From the NCBI GenBank assembly GCA_903813345.2, contig CAIIXF020000008.1, positions 24,538,822 through 24,602,821 of the forward strand: a stretch of DNA of 64,000 nucleotides. The letters run 5' to 3'. This DNA is from Owenia fusiformis. Its lineage: Eukaryota > Annelida > Polychaeta > Sabellida > Oweniidae. The notes under the pieces were generated by a model. That model saw only the letters and a list, made by a program, of their open reading frames with translations. It ran no database searches and was not told where the DNA came from. Made by a program: the position numbers and the translations under genes. Shown piece after piece: positions 50,241 through 61,676 of this stretch (the stretch's first letter is position 1; each line of letters starts with the position of its first letter).

Positions 50241-50285
50241 TCTGGCAGAGAAACAGAGAGATGTGAGGAGTATCAGATTAGAAGA

Positions 50286-50447
50286 AAAGCCATTAACATG
50301 CAAAATGTCCCCACCTGCCATTTGTTACAGATGTCAACCGCTGAACACCCAACTGCTGAATGCCAAACAACACCACCAAACAACAAAATCCACAAAACAG
50401 TTTGAGACTATAATGATATGTCACAACTTGTGTTGATGTAAAACTAA
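50286..50447 (+). repeat. R2 dispersed repeat, copy 4
   Basis: GCCATTAACATGCAAAATGT at the left, CCATTTGTTACAGATG in the middle, ATGATATGTCACAACTTGTG at the right. 50448-51300 next to it holds nothing I recognise. Confidence 0.7.
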
Positions 50448-51399
50448 TATCAGATTCAGAGTTTGGATTTCTTATATCCTGTTGCACAAAGTAACCTTAC
50501 CAGGAATTATGTACCTACATTCAAACAACATAACTTATAAGCTGACAAATATACAGGAAGCAACCAGGAGGCCCAGGCTTGTTGTTCATGACCTCTGCAC
50601 AAAATGAGTGACTTTTTCATCCTTTGAGCCACATGCCCACAGAGTCCAACATACTTACAATCCCAATAGAAAAAAGACCAATAGGAAATCTGAACAATTT
50701 TAATAAATAAAATCCTTTCTAGTCATTCTAATTTATTAGAGTACCACTAAAACTAAAACCTATTTGCCCTCTTCCAGAAATAGCAGTGAAACCCACAATG
50801 CTTTTCTAGCTTTTTAGTGATTTGTGCTCAATTAGACCTCATCCAGGTAAAACTCATAGGCCGGTATTTGACGGACAGACATGCTCAACAGTGAGGTAAA
50901 TGCAGTTGCTGTTAAATCCATAATGTTCACAGATGCTCAATCTAAAACATGTTGACCTTCCTGGCTGGAGATATACAGGATGCACATGGAAACATATCAA
51001 GTTCTTCTATCCTTTTTTATCTCATGAAACAGATTATATATCTTTCTTACAACCAAGTCAGAACTACCATTCATATTGGTGTCTGTTTGGCTATACAGTT
51101 TATGGCTTCATGTCTAGAAAAGATGGATTTGGCATTTATTTGTTATCTATAAAAAGTGTGACTTAGGCATCCTTTTATTTTCTCTTATGAATAAGTCTGA
51201 GGAGAGTAACACTTTCTTATGTGGATAGCTATTTTATATGAGGGTCATAACACTAAATCGTTGCAATAGTCAATGAAGGACCCACGGTCCTGTGCTCACA
51301 CAGTTTGGAACCTTCAGAGGAATGTATATCCTGACTTTCAAACAAAAATATTGATTTGGATTTGTAGTCTCTAACTTTGAGAAACTTAGATAGCACAGT

Positions 51400-52276
51400 T
51401 GTGTGACCTAGTTTGATGACCTTTGACCTTGAAAATTTTACTTAGTCAGAGCTCAGTAAGGTCTTTTGTGATTAAGCTGACCAAAATTTACATCCAAAAA
51501 TCAATTTGAAAAATCAACTTTTTTGACCTTTCGAAGGTCACTGAAGGTCAACTAAAGGTCAAATCCTAAAACTAATGTCAGATTTGAACTCCTGGCAACT
51601 TGTAGATGATTTTCAAAAAAAACTTTGGTCAAATTGAAGCAATTTGAAAAATAACTTATTTTTACAGTTTTTTGACGTCAAATATCTCAAAAACAGTAAA
51701 AACTTGATGCTGACATATATTGAGCAATATGTAGGGAATGCTTTAATCTAGTAATGATGTAATTCATTGCAAGAAATGATCAAGTATAAGGCAAACTTTG
51801 AGAAACTTGTCAATCACAAAACCTGCCATTGACTTTATACATGAGAAAGTTTCCTGAAAATGATTAAGTCCTACTTTTTGTCAAATTTTATAGAGTAAAC
51901 ACCAAAAACTGTAATTCCAAGAGCTTTGAAATTTTCAGAGGACATAAGTTGCATATACAGCAACTACTAAAAATTATTTGAAAGTTCTACTTCAACAAAG
52001 TGTCTAGTATTTACAGAAAATTTGACTTTTTGACATCAAAATCCGCAATTTCTCGGAAACCGGGCGAACTTGGGAAATGGCGATGATAAGTCAAATAGGC
52101 ATTATGGATATGCATAAAATGAATGTGACTCTGACTCAATCCGAATAGCAGTTTTAATTTGTGCAGCCAATGTTGACGGACGGACGGACGGACCAACGGA
52201 CGGACCAACGGACGGACGGACGGACGGACCAACGGACGGACGCCTGGTCGATCCCATAGGCTCACGTGTGAGCCAA
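51400..52276 (+). mobile_element. Related tandem-core element ending in a GGCTCA-CGTG-TGAGCC hairpin
   Basis: Loose repeats of GACCTTTGA/AAAATTT and CAAATATCTCAAAAAC phrases lead to a (GGACGGACGGACCAAC)n stretch (52176-52243), then CGATCCCATAGGCTCACGTG and TGAGCC. The 6-bp stem GGCTCA/TGAGCC closes a CGTG loop at the probable 3' end. Layout resembles the Helentron-like family but the end sequence differs. Left boundary unknown. Confidence 0.45.
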
Positions 52277-52756
52277 AAAGTCAGTTGAAAGGACAAACAT
52301 ACGTTGGTATTATTACATTATTCAGTATAAGGCCTTTCTGCTGCAAACATTTTTTGGGAAGTAAAGACCCTTATTTTTGGTAGAGTAAGATGCAAATACA
52401 AGACTATAATCCCTGAGACAAATATTGTTATGTAGTGGAAAAGCCTGATTCTGAATTCATAACTTTTCTCTATAATAATCTTAGAATTAGTTAAGGGGAT
52501 TAAAGGGTGAATGTTAGAAAATTCGCCATTGTCTAGCATTATCCAGAATATGGAATGGACCTTTTATGAATTATTGAATACTTATATTTGTGTTTCTACC
52601 TGAAATGAAACACCAAATAATATCTCAAATCTTTTTCCAAAACATAGCATTTCTGGTTAAAGACAGCCCTAGAGCTAAAAGGAATATTTACTCTACAGAA
52701 CAACTCCTTCATTTATTATGTTTCATTATGGAACATCTTGGAGGAACAACTAGACA

Positions 52757-53165
52757 ACCGCAACGCCAAAGCGTAGCAAATTCCATCGACCAGCCATGGC
52801 TGGCATTTTTACAAACAAAGTATATAGCAAAAAATGGAAGCCATTTTTCAAAATGGCCACCTTCTACCAAAAGTGTCATTAGACAGTGTGCCATGCTTAT
52901 AGTATTTACATACCAAATATGAACAAAATCGCTCCACTACTTTTCAAGTTATAGTAAAATACATTAAAACGGTGGCCATTTTTCAAAAAGCCATAGGGTT
53001 TATGTGTACAAAATATGAACAAAATCTGGCCAAGGGTATTTGAGTTATTGCCCGGACGGACGGAAGGACGGACGGAAGGACGGACGGATGGACGGACAGA
53101 TGGACGGATGGACGGACGTATGTACAGACATACGTATGGACGGACGGAGGCGTTCCCTATAGACG
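52757..53165 (+). mobile_element. Helentron-like element, subfamily 2, truncated
   Basis: 5' CAACGCCAAAGCGTAGC with hairpin ACGC-CAAA-GCGT (52763-52774), then ATTCCATCGAC; core GGCCATTTTTCAAA and GAACAAAATCGCTCCACTAC; (CGGACGGA)n at 53055-53150; ends at GGAGGCGTTCCCTATAG, so the 3' hairpin is lost. Confidence 0.65.
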
Positions 53166-53435
53166 TCATTACAAACATGTAATATACTTTTTCAGTTGAC
53201 TTGAGGATAATCTATCTAAAGTGGAGAATATTTTACCCTATAAAGAACAGAATAATAGAAAATATGAAGAGTTCTGAGCAGAAATTCAGCAGATAAATCA
53301 ATCTAATGATATTTCTTGGTGAATGTGATGATCCTAATAAAAAGGTTCAAAAAATGTTCTTCATAAGGAAAATAAAATTGAAGGTTTTCAAGATGGTTTC
53401 AGGGTTATGATTCTTTTCAGAGTATAACTTCATAA

Positions 53436-53616
53436 CAGGCCCGTAGCCAGGGGGGGTTCGCAGGGTTCGGGCGAACCCCCCCCCCATTGGCCAAAAATTC
53501 TTTCAAAATCATGCAGCTTTTCACCATTTTTAGCACTTCTCAAGTGATTTTAGCCATATTTGGGCCAAAATTGTCAAATGTGAGCCCCCTCTTGGCACAT
53601 CCTGGCTACGGGCCTG
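53436..53616. mobile_element. 181-bp MITE with CAGGCCCGTAGCCAG ends
   Basis: CAGGCCCGTAGCCAGG at the left and CCTGGCTACGGGCCTG at the right, perfect inverses of 16 bp. The inside holds GGTTCGGGCGAACCCCCC. Flanking octamers are only partly alike. Same termini as the element at 54.2 kb. Confidence 0.85.
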
Positions 53617-54207
53617 CATAGTAACCCATTAGCCTTTATCACTTCATACCTATTGTATTGGAAATCTAAGATGGAGTGCTATTGATTACAAAAGATAATC
53701 CAAAATCAGGTTAATAATATGTATTCTTTACCATTGATCAATATAAGTTCACAATGCATATAAAAAGCAGAACAACTTTCTAGACTCATTGAGATTCATA
53801 AAACATGATCTCACATTTGGTAAAATTATAATTTGCAATTTCTCTCTCTCTCTTTTACATCAAAAATAAATATGATCCTTACAAACAAAGTGACTTGATC
53901 AGCATGTATAAATCTACAATTAATTTGATTGATTTATTCATAGTGATAATAAACTATTTTTTATTTTGCCTTCATGGTTCTTTACCTATTACACTATACT
54001 TCCTGATAACCCAGTTTCCTTACTACTACCTACTCCAATATCTGCACCCTTGCAAAATATTTCTGTATAATGTTTACATATAGCAGCTAGCAGCATGTTT
54101 TGGTATATCTTCTCTGATGTGCTTTAGAAAATACTGGCAAACTTGATTTCATAAAATTCTTGGTATTTTTCCTCAGTTTCCTTGGTAACAAGAATGATGA
54201 GCATGAT

Positions 54208-55967
54208 CAGGCCCGTAGCCAGAATTTTCCAAGGGGGGGTTCGTTTTTCTAAAAAATTCTAGGGGGGGGGGTTCACTTTGGCAAATATGGCCAAAAATCA
54301 CTCAAAAAGGGCTTTGTATAAAAAACCTCCTACCCACGTACCCTCGTACCCACGTACGTGGGTCCTGACCCAGTCTTTAAAGAGTTAAATTTTTAAATGT
54401 TTAAAACATTATTCAATCTCAGTTTATCCTGAATTATAGATGAATTTATGCATCCATATGCCTTTATTTATAGGTCTGACATCTCTCTAGTAAAATAAAA
54501 TAAAGCCGGAATTGCATAAATGTTCATTATTTTTGAGCTATTTGATTTATGTTTTTGATATGTCGAAATGTTTTTTGTTGATCGGGCAGTCTTACCTGTA
54601 TAACACATCAGTGCTAATTAGCAATCTCCTAGCCTTCGTTCAGTGCAATCCGTGCCTCCTGTTACCTCATGCAGATTGTAAATGTCCCGGGAAGTTTACC
54701 CTTGTCCAAAAGTTGACATCTTTTTAAAAATATATTTCTTAGAGTTTCCAACCAATTAAATTCACCACATTTTATTAGATGTTTATTTCAAATGTTATTA
54801 GAATTCATTCTTACGAATATTATACGTTATTAACGTATGTTAGTCAAAGATTTGGTGTCGTTGTTGTCCATTGTATTCACGTTTTACGCGCAAAAAGCTA
54901 GAAACTACAAAGCTACTTTTATCATTCAAACCAGTTTTATATCAAATCATTGTCAAAATAAAACTCTACTCTTCATATTACCTAATTATGGATCAAACGG
55001 CCATGAATAATGTCGAAGTTTACAAAACCAAACTTACACTCCCCTGCACAAGTTTGGCAACTCTAACTTTTAATTCCATCTAAATGATTCACTGAACTAG
55101 TGCGCACAATTATCCTTAAATTGTGCCAAAAAGCGATTAAAAACGAATATAGCGAATCCTTCTACTTTTCAAATATTTCGTTATTCAATTGCGCCACGGT
55201 TAAACAGAAATGCAGCCTTTATTATTCCTTGAGATCGTGTGAATTGATCACTCTATCACTTTGTATCTCCAATTCTGATGTTAAATTAAATAAAAGACAT
55301 AAGACAAATTACACGTATAGTTCAAATCTGTCGTGCAAACAATGAATACTTGTAATATCGTTTGAAAGAATAAAAGGTATATGTGATAAAAATCGAAACT
55401 ACAGGGTGTTAAAAAACAGGACCGATGAAAAGTTGAATAACTTCGTCAATCCAGAATCATTCAGGTCATTCAATGTGAATTTTGTTGTGAAAGTTTGACC
55501 ATATTCTGCTCATGGAGTCAAAAACTACTGCACTTTACAACACATGCCCCATGTGGCCAATTTGCGCCAAGCAATAGATTGGTTGTACACTGTAAGACTG
55601 CCCGATCAACAAAAAATCGCTTCGATATATCAAAAACAACACTCAAATAGCTCAAATGAACATTATGCAATGCCGGCTTTATTTTATGACGAGACAGATG
55701 TCCGATCTAGAAATAAAGGCATATGGGTACATAAATTCATCCATAATTAAGCATACATTGAGATAGAATAATGTTTAAAAAATTTAACTCTTTAAGAGTG
55801 GGTCAGGACCCACGTACGTGGGTAAGAGGGTACATGGGTAGGAGGTTTTTTATACAAAGCCCTCAAAAAGTAGTCAGAATGGTGAAAAACTGCATGATTT
55901 TGAAAGAAATTTTGGCCAGGGGGGGGGTTCGCCCGAACCCCCCGAACCCCCCCTGGCTACGGGCCTG
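54208..55967. mobile_element. hAT-like long-TIR element with CAGGCCCGTAGCCAG ends
   Basis: Terminal inverse words CAGGCCCGTAGCCAG, arms of about 400 bp (for example TTTTTTGTTGATCGGGCAGT at 54568 and its inverse at 55597; CACGTACGTGGGTCCTGACC near 54351 and inverse near 55800), central loop 54610-55570. Flanks AGCATGAT and ATGATGAT agree at 6 of 8 bases, compatible with an old 8-bp duplication. A CAGGGTGTTAAAAAACAGG word at 55402 looks like a fragment of another MITE. No transposase. Confidence 0.8.
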
Positions 55968-56235
55968 ATGATGATTATGAACTGAATGCAAAACACTCCA
56001 GGTTGAAGACTTCCTTACTTAAAATGCCATTCCAATCTTGATCCATCAAGGTATTTCATATGACTGAAGGAATACACTGGTTTAACAGTATGATCTTGAT
56101 CTGAACTGCAAAAATCCTCCATAAGGATTAAGAATTTGAATTTGAACAGTTGATTTTTATATTGATTTGCTCCACACTTAAAAATAGATAAAAATGGCCA
56201 ATAATTTACATTTTATTTAAGAAATATAGACTGAA

Positions 56236-56374
56236 GAGCAGGGGTAATATTGTCGAATACACCCCGCAGGGCTAGGCACAAATGTTTTCTGTACCCCAAA
56301 TGACTGAAGGGAGGGAGGGGTTCGAAAAAGTTTGTGCCTAGCCCTAGGGGGTGTATTCAACGATATTACTCCTG
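56236..56374. repeat. Hairpin AGCAGGGGTAATATTGTCGA
   Basis: Arms of about 48 bp (GAATACACCCC, GGGCTAGGCACAAA) recur inverted, loop of about 45 bp with GGGAGGGAGGGG. Near-perfect. Confidence 0.8.
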
Positions 56375-56950
56375 CTCTAAAGTCTTACGATTCGAACATG
56401 AAAACTCACCAAAATGTTTTGAATATTCATTATGGTCCGCTGTAAAAGAAATTATGGTCTCCTGGGGATTATGGTCCCCTTTCCTTACGGCCCTGATTGT
56501 GTATAAATAATAAGAAAATAATTGTAATTAGGTCACCATATAAATCAATAGAGAGTAGGAGCATTAATAGGACCACCTACCCTTTTACACCGCCATTACT
56601 ACGACCCGCCGTTATGACGTCACACATTACACGTATTACCAGGGGTATTCTTCGCGAATATATACCCCGGATGAAATAATTGACTTTGTTTACAGTTTAT
56701 AGAAGGCGTGAACAGTCATTTTTGATCAGTCTATAATGTAACATATTTTTACTATCTATACAACATGCTGCAAATTCAATTTCAAATTGAATACAATACA
56801 TCAGCAGGGAATTCAATACATTAGCAGGGAATACAATACAAATGGAATATGGTGAGGTTAATTTAATTAATCCATCTTCAAATATACCAGGTTAACTTCT
56901 TAAATCTAAAATCAGATTTCGAACATCATCGTTCAATTTGTAAACCAGAA

Positions 56951-58137
56951 CAACGGCAACGCCAAAGCGTAGCGAATCCCATCGAACAGAAATGGCTGGC
57001 AGTTTTACAAACGAATCACAAATATCATAAAACAACACACCAGAAAGGCCACCATTTTCAAAATGGTTGCTCACTAGCCAAGTTGTCATCAGAAGAAATA
57101 ATATGCTTTTAAGTAGCCACCTCTAAAATTTTTGAAAAATCGCACACGTACTTGTAAAATAACACACATGAAAATGGTGGCCATTTTTCAAAATGGCCGA
57201 CTACTCCCCAACGTTTTATTAGACAATGTGCCATGCTTAAAGTATTCACATATCAAATATGAACAAAATCGCTCCACTACTTTTCGAGTTATAGTAAAAT
57301 GCGTTAAAATGGCGGCCATTTTTCAAAATGGCCACCTTCTACCAAAAGCGTCATTAGAAATAGACGGTGTACCATGCTTATAGTATTCACATACCAAATA
57401 TGAACAAAATCGCTCCACTACTTTTCGAGTTATAGTAAAATACTTTAAAATGGCGGCCATTTTTCAAAATTGTTTTCAAAATGGCCGCCTTCTACCAAAA
57501 GTGTCATAGGACAGTGTGCCATGCTTATAGTATTCACATACCAAATATGAACAAAATCGCTCCACTACTTTTCGAGTTATAGTAAAATACGTTAAAATGG
57601 TGGCCATTTTTCAAAATGGCCGCCTTCTACCAAAAGTGTCTTTAGACAGTGTGCAATGCTTATAGTATTCACACACCAAATATGAACAAAATCGCTCCAC
57701 TATTTTTTGAGTTACAGCAAAAATCGTAAAATGACGAGTAAAGGCCGCCATTTTTCAAGATGGCTGCCATGTGCTTTTTTAATATCTACATTTGTAGCAT
57801 TATTAATGTCCTTTATAATTTTTTTACATTTAAAACATATTGCTATTACAGTTTTACATATTGCACCTAAATTACTGTAAAATCGTCACTAAAACGGCCG
57901 CCATTTTGAAATGAGCGGCCATTTTGAAAATCGGCTCTCGAGCAGAACTTCTACCCCCATAGGGTATATGTGTACAAAATATGAACAAAATCGGGCCAAC
58001 GGTATTTGAGTTATTGCCCGGACGGACGGACAGACGGACGTACGGACGGACGGACGTACGTACGGACGGACGTACGTACGGACGGACGGACGGAGGCGTT
58101 CCCTATATCCCTCCGAACTTCGTTCGATGGGATAATA
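56951..58137 (+). mobile_element. Helentron-like element, subfamily 2, most complete copy
   Basis: 5' hairpin ACGC-CAAA-GCGT (56959-56970), then ATCCCATCGAAC (56976-56987). Core of about six 120-140 bp units with GAACAAAATCGCTCCACTAC, TTTTCGAGTTATAGTAAAAT and AATGGCGGCCATTTTTCAAA. Then GAGTTATTGCCCGGACGGAC, a CGGA/CGTA microsatellite (58020-58093) and GGAGGCGTTCCCTATATCCC. The 3' hairpin CGAAC-TTC-GTTCG (58114-58126) overlaps GTTCGATGGGAT (58122-58133), the exact complement of the 5' word. Confidence 0.75.
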
Positions 58138-59940
58138 ACAGAATATAATATGAAGAAATCTTCAGTATATTACAATTGCTAAATCACAGTCTACTATAAA
58201 TCATAATCTAGATTAGAATCACTGTCAGAATTATCAACACTTTGTTAAACTGGAATTTAATAATAAACTTGAAAATAAAGGTATATACGTGTCTTTCAGC
58301 TTGCTTTGTTAATGTTTGAAAATAATATTTTGATCCTCTTTGGATTCTTTTGTTACCTAATGGATTTGGGTTAGTGTGGTATAGAAAAGATTAGCTGGCT
58401 ATTATATATGATATATACAGCAACAGGTTAATCTATGTATGCTATAAGATCTATGATTCGGGTCATATGGATGTAATGTTATATCAGATTTCAAAGATCT
58501 GAAGTTTTCTTATTGAAAAACCATATATTAAAGTAATGAAGAGAACTGAAAACTATTTATAATAATATTCAAGAAAAGGTTTCAATGACCTTAAAAGGCA
58601 ATGCTTTTCTCAATAAATTTGGTTACCAAATCAATCACTGGGTAAACAATAAACAACAAAAACATATACTGCAACGCCTACCACTGCATGCTACATTTGT
58701 GTGAGGTCAATAAGAGGCACAACTTTGGAGCTGAGGCAATCTGCGTGAGGTTCCTTTTTTGCTTGGTTTGGCTTTTCTATCGAAAAATATATGTAGTTAT
58801 ATTAAGTTATTGACCTCGCATGCATTTGAACCTATCAAATTGCTGTAATTTATGTGCATGTGCTAAAAACTGAACCAAAAATGGAACCTCGTGCAGATTG
58901 CCCCTTGTGCAATTCTGGCAAAAATGAAACCCAAGTGGAAATCCCAAAAGATATAATCACATAACTTTAGTCTAGCCCAGAAGCGCCTTTGCTTTTCTTA
59001 CTGATTCTAGACCCTCCTTTTTTCTACCACTGGCTTTGAGTGGTATGGCTTAGCCATGTCCCATTATCTCCTAATATGAATATTAATTTGTCAAAAGTAA
59101 AATTGTGTCTTGCTGAGAGGGAATCCTCTGATTTGGAGCGACATCATCATTTATATAGGTAGAGAACAGAAAAAGTGTGTGATTTTCTATCTAAGAATAA
59201 ATACTCTACTAAAATTGAGAATTCTAAATTGATTAGATCTGCCATCAATGTCGGCACTGTCGCTGGTAAGGTTAAAGTGAGTTTGACAACAATATTGATG
59301 GCCAAGTTGGTCATGTTGACACTTACCGTTAATATGGATGATGTTAGACCATAATTTGGTATTTTGGGTTTGTTTTCCTCATGACTAGTTATACTAAGAT
59401 GTTCTTTTTGTGTTTTGTTATACTTTTTGGTCTTAAATTGGCACTTTTGGCACTTAAATTTTTGCCCTTTGCATATTCTCCAGAAAAACATTGATGAAAC
59501 AACAAAGCTCCATGTCACTCCCTGTGACTCACCAGACATGAAATAACATTTGTTTGTGTTTGTTTTATGTTGCATCATAACAAATAAAGTTGTGAACATT
59601 TCTTCACAAACTGGACCATATGGTTGCATTTACTCCTCTTATCTATGTGGATATAGTTTCTCTGTAATAACTATACGGCTAAAATGATCTTATATAAGCT
59701 TTATATAAACTGTTGTATATCTTCACATCATAGAAATACCAAAGACTTTAGGCAGAGCAGGGACCCATCTGGAAACCAATGGGTGGGGGGCAAATTTCAA
59801 GTATGATAAAAAATCTATTCCCATCTAAATATCAACTGAAAATGGAATGAAAATGAATATGCAGAGTTTGATGTTCAGCTGGGCAACATGGTCCAAAATA
59901 GCAAGCAGGATGAATCTAATTAGCTGAGAAAATATCCTAT
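58138..59940. other. No recognisable feature; one 160-codon minus-strand frame
   Basis: The frame at 59147-59629 (minus) starts MQPYGPVCEEMFTTLFVMMQ and includes FKCQKCQFKTKK, faintly zinc-finger-like. It has no family I recognise, no clear splice sites, and an AT-rich codon make-up like random sequence. Confidence 0.2.
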
Positions 59941-59944
59941 TATA

Positions 59945-60794
59945 CCACCCTATGCAGACAGAGCCTGTGGGAAATATTGGGTGCGGCGCAAATGAGCGGA
60001 GGGTGCGGAGCTTATGGTCATTTTTAAATTTAAAATTGGGATATTTCTGAAACTAAGCCGTTTTGGGACTTCAAATATACCAAGATATGTGTATTTGACA
60101 CCAAATATCAATAAAATTGTGAAAATAGTAGTGCAATTCATTTTATAGCGACGCAGTATGCCTTAAACATTTCCCAGACCTATATATTTTGAGACTATCC
60201 TTTTAATACTGCGTCCCCAGCATTTATAAAAAATGGTGTTCAAGATACACTACCCATGCAAATTATTTTTGCATCTTGGAAGCCAGGCAGTATCTGTGTG
60301 ATTTTATAAAAATTCGGAAATGTTCTTCAGATATGAGCCCCTCTAAATATTGGGTGCGGAGCTACGTTTATGGAGCTGCTCCGCACCCAATATTTAGAGG
60401 GGCTCATATCTGAAGAACATTTCCGAATTTTTATAAAATCACACAGATACTGCCTGGCTTCCAAGATGCAAAAATAATTTGTATAGATAGTGCACCTTGA
60501 ACACCATTTTTTATGAATGCTGGGGACTCAGTATTAAAAGGATAATTTCAAAATATATGGGTCTGGGAAAGGTTTAAGGCACACTGCGTCGCTATAGAAT
60601 GAATTGCGCTACTATTTTCACAATTGTATTGATATTTTGTGTCAAACACACATATCTTGGTATATTTGAAGTCCCAAAACGGCTTAGTTTCAGAAATATC
60701 CCAAATTTAAATTCAAAAATAACCGTTAGCTCCGCACCCTCCGCTCATTTGCTCCGCACCCAATATTTCCCACAGGCTCTGTCTGCATAGGGTG
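59945..60794. mobile_element. 850-bp near-perfect palindrome with 15-nt loop
   Basis: CACCCTATGCAGACAGAGCC at the left end is exactly inverse at the right end. Arms of about 415 bp meet at about 60366 around TACGTTTATGGAGCT. TATA flanks both ends (59941-59944, 60795-60798). The word AAATATTGGGTGCGG sits both at the outer ends and at the loop. Mirror-image 63-codon frames (MNCTTIF.. on minus, MNCATIF.. on plus) are a consequence of the palindrome. Confidence 0.9.
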
Positions 60795-61432
60795 TATACT
60801 CAACCTTGTCTCAATTGACCATAAAAGTGATAACTATAGATACTGGTAATCTTGATCTTTAAAATTAAGGAATTACTGGCTAATTGCCCAGATGCCAGTA
60901 GGTAGTTACTAATTTCACCACCAGGTGGCTAATTCGGGTCAGCTAACATGGCAAATATATTAGAAAGTTCCCATTCTGATACTCATAGCACTTTTTTCTG
61001 TTCTACCTGAAACATCTCAGGGCTGAGAAGAAATGAGATGTCATGGTTTATCATGATGGAAAGTTCCCTTAAACTTGTATATTCATCAGTGCTAATGGAT
61101 CAATTTTCCTATTACCCTTATGTAGCTGATAGTTATACAAATGAAAATATGTTCAGTAAAAAAAATTATCTGTGTAATAAAATAAAAGATATGGGGTCTA
61201 TGGGGAATCTCCCCGACCTAAAAGTCACATTTTCAAGGAAAATTAAATTTTCAAAGTTAATAAACAAATTTTGAAACCACATTTCTAGATGCAATTGTAC
61301 ATGTAGACTTCAAATATGATATCACTTTAACTGAATTTTGAATATTTAATGATATTAATCAAGATTATTTTTAATTCAATAACAAAAAATAATTTTTCTA
61401 TCAATTTAATTTCCCCAATAAATAGAAATTGG

Positions 61433-61676
61433 CAACTCCACGAAGCAGCAAATCCCTAAGAACACAAAAAATTCCTGCCACTTTTAAAACGGTGGCCATC
61501 TTAATTTTTTACGTAAAACTATTCATCAATATACATCTTTCCAATATAAAGGAAATCTGTCCACTAGAAATCTTCTGGACAGATGTACAGATGGACAGAC
61601 TGACAAAAGTGAATCCCCCTCAGGCATCAATGACAATCGTGTCACATGACATAAGATTTCCACAAAGGATATAAGG
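61433..61676 (+). mobile_element. Helentron-like fragment, subfamily 1
   Basis: 5' GCAACTCCACGAAGCAGCAA then ATCCCTAAGAAC; one core unit (AACGGTGGCCATCTTAATTT), then GGACAGATGTACAGATGGAC. Both terminal structures are degraded. Confidence 0.55.

Noticed and set aside
52011-52296. Frames with PSVRPSVGPSV repeats
   Set aside because: Translation of the GGAC microsatellite.
55543-55750. 68-codon frame MPHVANLRQAIDWLY
   Set aside because: Falls in the right arm of the hAT-like element and is contradicted by the homologous left arm.
59147-59629. 160-codon frame as a host gene
   Set aside because: No recognisable domain beyond a weak Cys pair, no splice sites, and composition of random AT-rich sequence.
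59950-60790. Pair of matching 63-codon proteins on opposite strands
   Set aside because: Mirror images produced by the 850-bp palindrome, not a gene pair.
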